DNA of 6,396 bases. It comes from Deltaproteobacteria bacterium (GTDB lineage: Bacteria > Myxococcota > XYA12-FULL-58-9 > JAUUZB01). The stretch covers positions 1 through 6,396 of the forward strand of contig JAUUZB010000259.1 in assembly GCA_030590185.1 (NCBI GenBank). Reading direction: 5' to 3'. This document shows positions 3,416 to 6,396 of this stretch, one piece after another; position 1 is the first letter of the stretch; every line of letters starts with the position of its first letter. The position numbers and the translations under genes are program-made. The notes beneath the pieces were generated by a model. It was given only the letters and a program-made list of their open reading frames with translations. It was not told the origin of the DNA and did no database searches.

Positions 3416-6396
3416 ATGGTGCGAAGGAGGCAGGTGTCAGCCCAACCGGTGGTCGCCCTGGGGATCGGTCTGATCTTGGCTCTGGCCGGCTGCAGCGGCA
3501 CCGCCTTTCTCGACCCGGCGCAGCTCTGCCTGGGTCCCTTTTGCGACGAGGCCTGCGACACCGACTACGACTGCCCGCCTACCTCCTTTTGCCAACAGGG
3601 CTGGTGCAGCACCCTCGGCGGCGGTGACACCAACAGCGGCGGGGGCGGCACCGGCGGCGGGGGCGGCACCGGCGGGTTGGCCCCGGGCGACCTGATCATT
3701 CTCCTCGACGACTGGGGTGTCACCTGGGGCGACGCCCCCTCGGTGGGTGGCGACAGCGGGCCCGGTGACGTCATGCTCACCGGGGACGAGAATCTCGGCG
3801 GTGACACGGCCGGAGGGGGCGATGCCCCGAGCGGCGACGCCACGCTGACCGGCGACGTGCTGGTCACCGGCGACGCAGGGGTGGTCTGCATGGATCCAGA
3901 CCTGGACGGCTATTGCGACTGCTGCCCCCTGGGCCCGGACTGCCCGGCCGCTGGGTGCACCAGCGGCAACCCGGGCTGCGGCGAGTACGACGTCAGCCTG
4001 AACCCCGGCGTGCCCGAGGCCTGCGACATGCAGGACAACAACTGCGACGGTCAGATCGACGAGGGGGTGCTCAACGGTTGCGGCAACTGCGCGCCACCCG
4101 AGTTCTGCGTCGAGGAGACGCCCTGGACGGTCGGCGCTGGCGGTGCCGGCGGCGGGGGTGGCTCCCTCCCGGGACCGGACGCGACTCCGACGGCGGGCAA
4201 CTGCATCCCCGACTGCCTGGTGATCGACGGGGTGATCGCCGTGGATGATGACGGCGACGGTTATGGCGCCATCACCATCGCCGGCGGGACGGTGGCCACC
4301 GACTTCGCCTACGGCGCTAATGAGATCGAGGGCACCGTGTCGCGGGTGGACACCATCCGCGGCCAAGAGGTGGGTCGTTACGTCTCGGTCATGTGGCGTG
4401 ACGACGACTACCGCCGGCCTTACGTGCAGCCCTGGGGTGCCTCCGGATCCCGCTGCGCCGAGCCCTCACGGACCACGGTCGACGGCGACGGGAACGCCTA
4501 CGTGGCCAACCGCGCCGTCAGTGGCTACCAGGGGGACTGCACCACTGAGACGGTGGAGCCGCGACTCAACGGCTCGGTCACCAAGATCGCCTACTTCAAC
4601 GCGACCATCTGCGACCACACCCGCAACGCGGGGCTGGTCGGCTGCCAGTGCGCCGACATGAACGGCAACGGCGTGATCGAAACCTCCTTCGACCACGACG
4701 GTAGTCGGTCGATCGACATCTCGGGCACGGTCCTCTCCGGCTGCGTCAGCCTCGACCCGAGCCAGGTGCCCCACGAGGTTTTGAACGGCCCCACCTGCAG
4801 CACCACCTGCGTCACCGACGTCGAATGCGTCACCGCCCTAGGCGCCCAGCATTTCTGCGTTGGCGGTGGCTGCTCCGACCTGCCGCAACGAGCGGAGTTC
4901 CTCGGGGTCGACGATGAGTGCCTCATGTGGACCCTGCGCATCCCGGGCGACGACACCAACGCCAGCCCGGACGCCGCCGGCAGCGCTTCGGCCCGCGGCA
5001 TGGCGGTCGACCGGGACGGCCACGTGTGGGTGGGCGACGACACCGCGCCCTGGCACTTCTGGAAGATCTACCCGGAGCCGGCCTCCGCCTCATTCCCGCG
5101 CGGTCGCGGGGTATTCGTTTGTCCCCACGCCGCCGGCTGTTGTCGCGACGCCGACGATTGCACCGCCGGCGACGTGCCGATCCCGTGGAACGCGGAGTGT
5201 CCGCTCACCCCGCGGGACGAGAGCAACCGGGCTGTCATTCGAACCGATCCGGCCACCGAGTGCACGGTGGGGGATCTGTGCGTCTGGACCGTGGACAGCA
5301 CCTGCCGGGTGCCGGTGACGGCGCAGCCCTACGGGGCGGTCATCGACTCCGGTGAGAGTCACCCGAACGGCTACGGCTACCTGTGGACCACGCGTTACAA
5401 TGAAGGCTACCTGCAGCGCATCGACACCCAAACCGGCGAGGTCTCCAAGCGCTTCCGCGCCACCAACGGTGCGGTGTGGGGGAGCTCCTACGGCATCACC
5501 ATCGACCACGAGGATCGCCCGTGGATCGTGCAGAGTCACACCACCTCCATGGGCACCATGCCGGTGGTCATGCGTTTCAACGCCACCGCTCGGGACATCA
5601 ACGGCAACCTGATCGCCGCTTTTGACCCGGGCACCTCCTCCGACCCCGACCCCTCGGCGGCGTTGCAGGCGGCGTTGTGGAGCATCTTCCCCGCCGAAAC
5701 CGGAACCCTGCCGGACGGTCGCACCAACCCTTGGGGCGCGACCAACTGGTATGGGCGAGGCATCACCACCGAGCTCATGCCGCCGGCCATCCCCGGCGAT
5801 CCGGTCAGCTCCCGCATCTGGGCGAATTTCAACGACGGCTGGGGCGGCGACAACAACTGGATCGTCAGCTTCGACGCGGTGAGCGGCAGCGAGTACACCG
5901 ACGTGCGAACCAACGTCAGCCCGGGCGACGCCACCGATCCCTGCCGGGATCCGATCGGCATCGGCATGGGCTTCGAGCAGAAGGTCTGGGTCGTCAACCA
6001 GAACAGCTGGTCCATGTGCGCCTTTGATCCCACCGACCTCTCTGGCGGCAACGGCATGGTCCGTATCCACCACGCCCCCATCGGCCCCAAGCCCTACACC
6101 TACTCCGATTTCACCGGCAGCATCTTCCGGAGCTTCACCAACCCGGAGGGCCGCTACAAGATCCTGGTGGAGGCCTGCCCCGAGGACTACGACCTGTTGC
6201 GTTGGGGACCGTTCACCTGGGACGCTGACGTGCCCGGCAACTCGGTGCTCGAGGTGAAGTTCCGTTTTGGCGACACCGTGTTCGAGGCGATGGACATCGG
6301 CGCCGCGCAGATCACCGGGCAGGTCCAAACCGGCCCCTTGCCGCCGCCCGAGAGTTTTTCCTGGACGCCGGACACCTTCGAGACCCGAGTCTACTG
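3416..6396 (+). CDS. Gene B: lipoprotein paralogue of gene A, C-terminus cut by the window edge
   Basis: 993 complete codons plus two bases, open to the window end. The start MVRRRQVSAQ leads into a hydrophobic segment ending LILALAGC, a canonical lipobox. It predicts lipidation at Cys26 with Ser at +2, which favours outer-membrane sorting. The order matches gene A: six-Cys module (38-64), Gly linker (67-87), Gly-Asp block (90-154), MopE-type motif (158-217, ending CDMQDNNCDGQIDEG), Gly linker (239-250), DDDGDGYG (277-284), a propeller with blades such as SRTTVDGDGNAYVANR (351) and ARGMAVDRDGHVWVGD (526), Cys-rich inserts, and PYTYSDFTG (893) opening the C-terminal domain. A possible Ca2+ loop, DMNGNGVIETSFD, sits at 414-426. 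Alignment to gene A leaves about 30 residues missing at the C-terminus. RRRQV near the start is not a Tat motif. Function is unknown; likely a surface-exposed binding or scaffold protein. Confidence 0.93.
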   Translation, partial: MVRRRQVSAQPVVALGIGLILALAGCSGTAFLDPAQLCLGPFCDEACDTDYDCPPTSFCQQGWCSTLGGGDTNSGGGGTGGGGGTGGLAPGDLIILLDDWGVTWGDAPSVGGDSGPGDVMLTGDENLGGDTAGGGDAPSGDATLTGDVLVTGDAGVVCMDPDLDGYCDCCPLGPDCPAAGCTSGNPGCGEYDVSLNPGVPEACDMQDNNCDGQIDEGVLNGCGNCAPPEFCVEETPWTVGAGGAGGGGGSLPGPDATPTAGNCIPDCLVIDGVIAVDDDGDGYGAITIAGGTVATDFAYGANEIEGTVSRVDTIRGQEVGRYVSVMWRDDDYRRPYVQPWGASGSRCAEPSRTTVDGDGNAYVANRAVSGYQGDCTTETVEPRLNGSVTKIAYFNATICDHTRNAGLVGCQCADMNGNGVIETSFDHDGSRSIDISGTVLSGCVSLDPSQVPHEVLNGPTCSTTCVTDVECVTALGAQHFCVGGGCSDLPQRAEFLGVDDECLMWTLRIPGDDTNASPDAAGSASARGMAVDRDGHVWVGDDTAPWHFWKIYPEPASASFPRGRGVFVCPHAAGCCRDADDCTAGDVPIPWNAECPLTPRDESNRAVIRTDPATECTVGDLCVWTVDSTCRVPVTAQPYGAVIDSGESHPNGYGYLWTTRYNEGYLQRIDTQTGEVSKRFRATNGAVWGSSYGITIDHEDRPWIVQSHTTSMGTMPVVMRFNATARDINGNLIAAFDPGTSSDPDPSAALQAALWSIFPAETGTLPDGRTNPWGATNWYGRGITTELMPPAIPGDPVSSRIWANFNDGWGGDNNWIVSFDAVSGSEYTDVRTNVSPGDATDPCRDPIGIGMGFEQKVWVVNQNSWSMCAFDPTDLSGGNGMVRIHHAPIGPKPYTYSDFTGSIFRSFTNPEGRYKILVEACPEDYDLLRWGPFTWDADVPGNSVLEVKFRFGDTVFEAMDIGAAQITGQVQTGPLPPPESFSWTPDTFETRVY
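3638..3673 (+). repeat. Perfect 18-bp tandem duplication in the gene B Gly-rich linker
   Basis: The 18-base unit GGCGGGGGCGGCACCGGC occurs at 3638-3655 and again without mismatch at 3656-3673. It is in frame and encodes GGGGTG twice (residues 75-86). Gene A lacks the extra copy: its linker from the last module Cys to the first Gly-Asp is exactly six residues shorter. This looks like in-frame slippage or duplication in a flexible linker. Confidence 0.85.
3683..3877 (+). repeat. Gly-Asp repeat block of gene B (residues 90-154)
   Basis: Ten Gly-Asp pairs begin at residues 91, 105, 112, 117, 123, 129, 135, 140, 146 and 152. The number is the same as in gene A, and the first-to-last distance is also the same (61 residues), although the middle residues differ greatly. 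Examples are GDVMLTGDENLGGD and GDATLTGDVLVTGD. Confidence 0.7.
3887..4066 (+). other. Variant MopE-type 'putative metal-binding' motif in gene B
   Basis: Residues 158-217 repeat the gene A pattern: DPDLDGYCDCC, cysteines at 176, 181 and 188, GCGEYDVSLNPGVPEACD, then DNNCDGQIDEG. All twelve cysteines from 158 to 231 align with those of gene A. The same GCGE replacement of the family's usual DCDD is present, so the change predates the duplication or is kept by selection. Confidence 0.75.

Noticed and set aside
3416..3493. Possible Tat signal (RRRQV) at the gene B N-terminus
   Set aside because: It lacks the Phe-Leu-Lys part of the twin-arginine consensus; a Sec lipoprotein signal with LAGC explains it better.
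3437..4366. 309-codon minus-strand open frame over the gene B N-terminus
   Set aside because: It is the antisense of the Gly/Asp-rich and Cys-rich region. Its Ala/Gly/Val repeats mirror the sense codons.
5090..6328. 412-codon open frame on the minus strand inside gene B, with a similar antisense frame in gene A (2641-3291)
   Set aside because: The similarity is forced by conservation of the sense strand. The translation is low-complexity (rich in Ala, Gly, Val, Arg, His) with no recognisable domain, and GC-rich codon bias leaves the antisense frame free of stops.

Overview
The window is high-GC DNA (roughly two thirds G+C by eye). It holds the start of one leftward gene and two large rightward genes that are tandem paralogues. 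The proteins combine a lipoprotein signal, six-cysteine modules, a MopE-type 'putative metal-binding motif' and a Cys-rich beta-propeller. That mix is typical of predatory or social deltaproteobacteria (Myxococcota, Bradymonadales and relatives), so an organism of that kind is my best inference. Nothing here fixes the species.

Layout: positions 1-206 (minus strand) encode the N-terminal 68 residues of a HAD-superfamily phosphatase of the subfamily IIA, HDHD2/LHPP-like type. A 100-bp divergent intergenic region (207-306) follows. Gene A (307-3351, plus) encodes a complete exported protein of 1014 residues. A 64-bp gap follows, with an inverted repeat across gene A's stop codon. Gene B (3416 to the window end, plus) is open for 993 codons and runs off the edge, probably about 30 codons short of its stop.

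Genes A and B share one architecture: N-terminal signal with a lipidatable Cys; a six-Cys module; a Gly-rich linker; a block of ten Gly-Asp pairs spaced mostly 5-7 residues apart; a variant MopE-type motif ending in CDxxDNNCDGxxDEG; a second Gly-rich linker; a Vgb/NHL-like beta-propeller interrupted by Cys-rich inserts; and a very conserved C-terminal domain of about 120 residues. Every cysteine of gene B has a partner in gene A, 44 including the lipid Cys. Indels are tiny, and the last ~100 comparable residues are 87/101 identical. The pair looks like a duplicated family of disulfide-rich, probably calcium- or metal-binding, outer-surface lipoproteins. I cannot name a biochemical activity for them.

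The same-strand tandem arrangement suggests an array that may continue past the right edge. The HAD gene is divergently transcribed and probably unrelated in function. I saw no RNA genes, CRISPR arrays, insertion sequences or origins.
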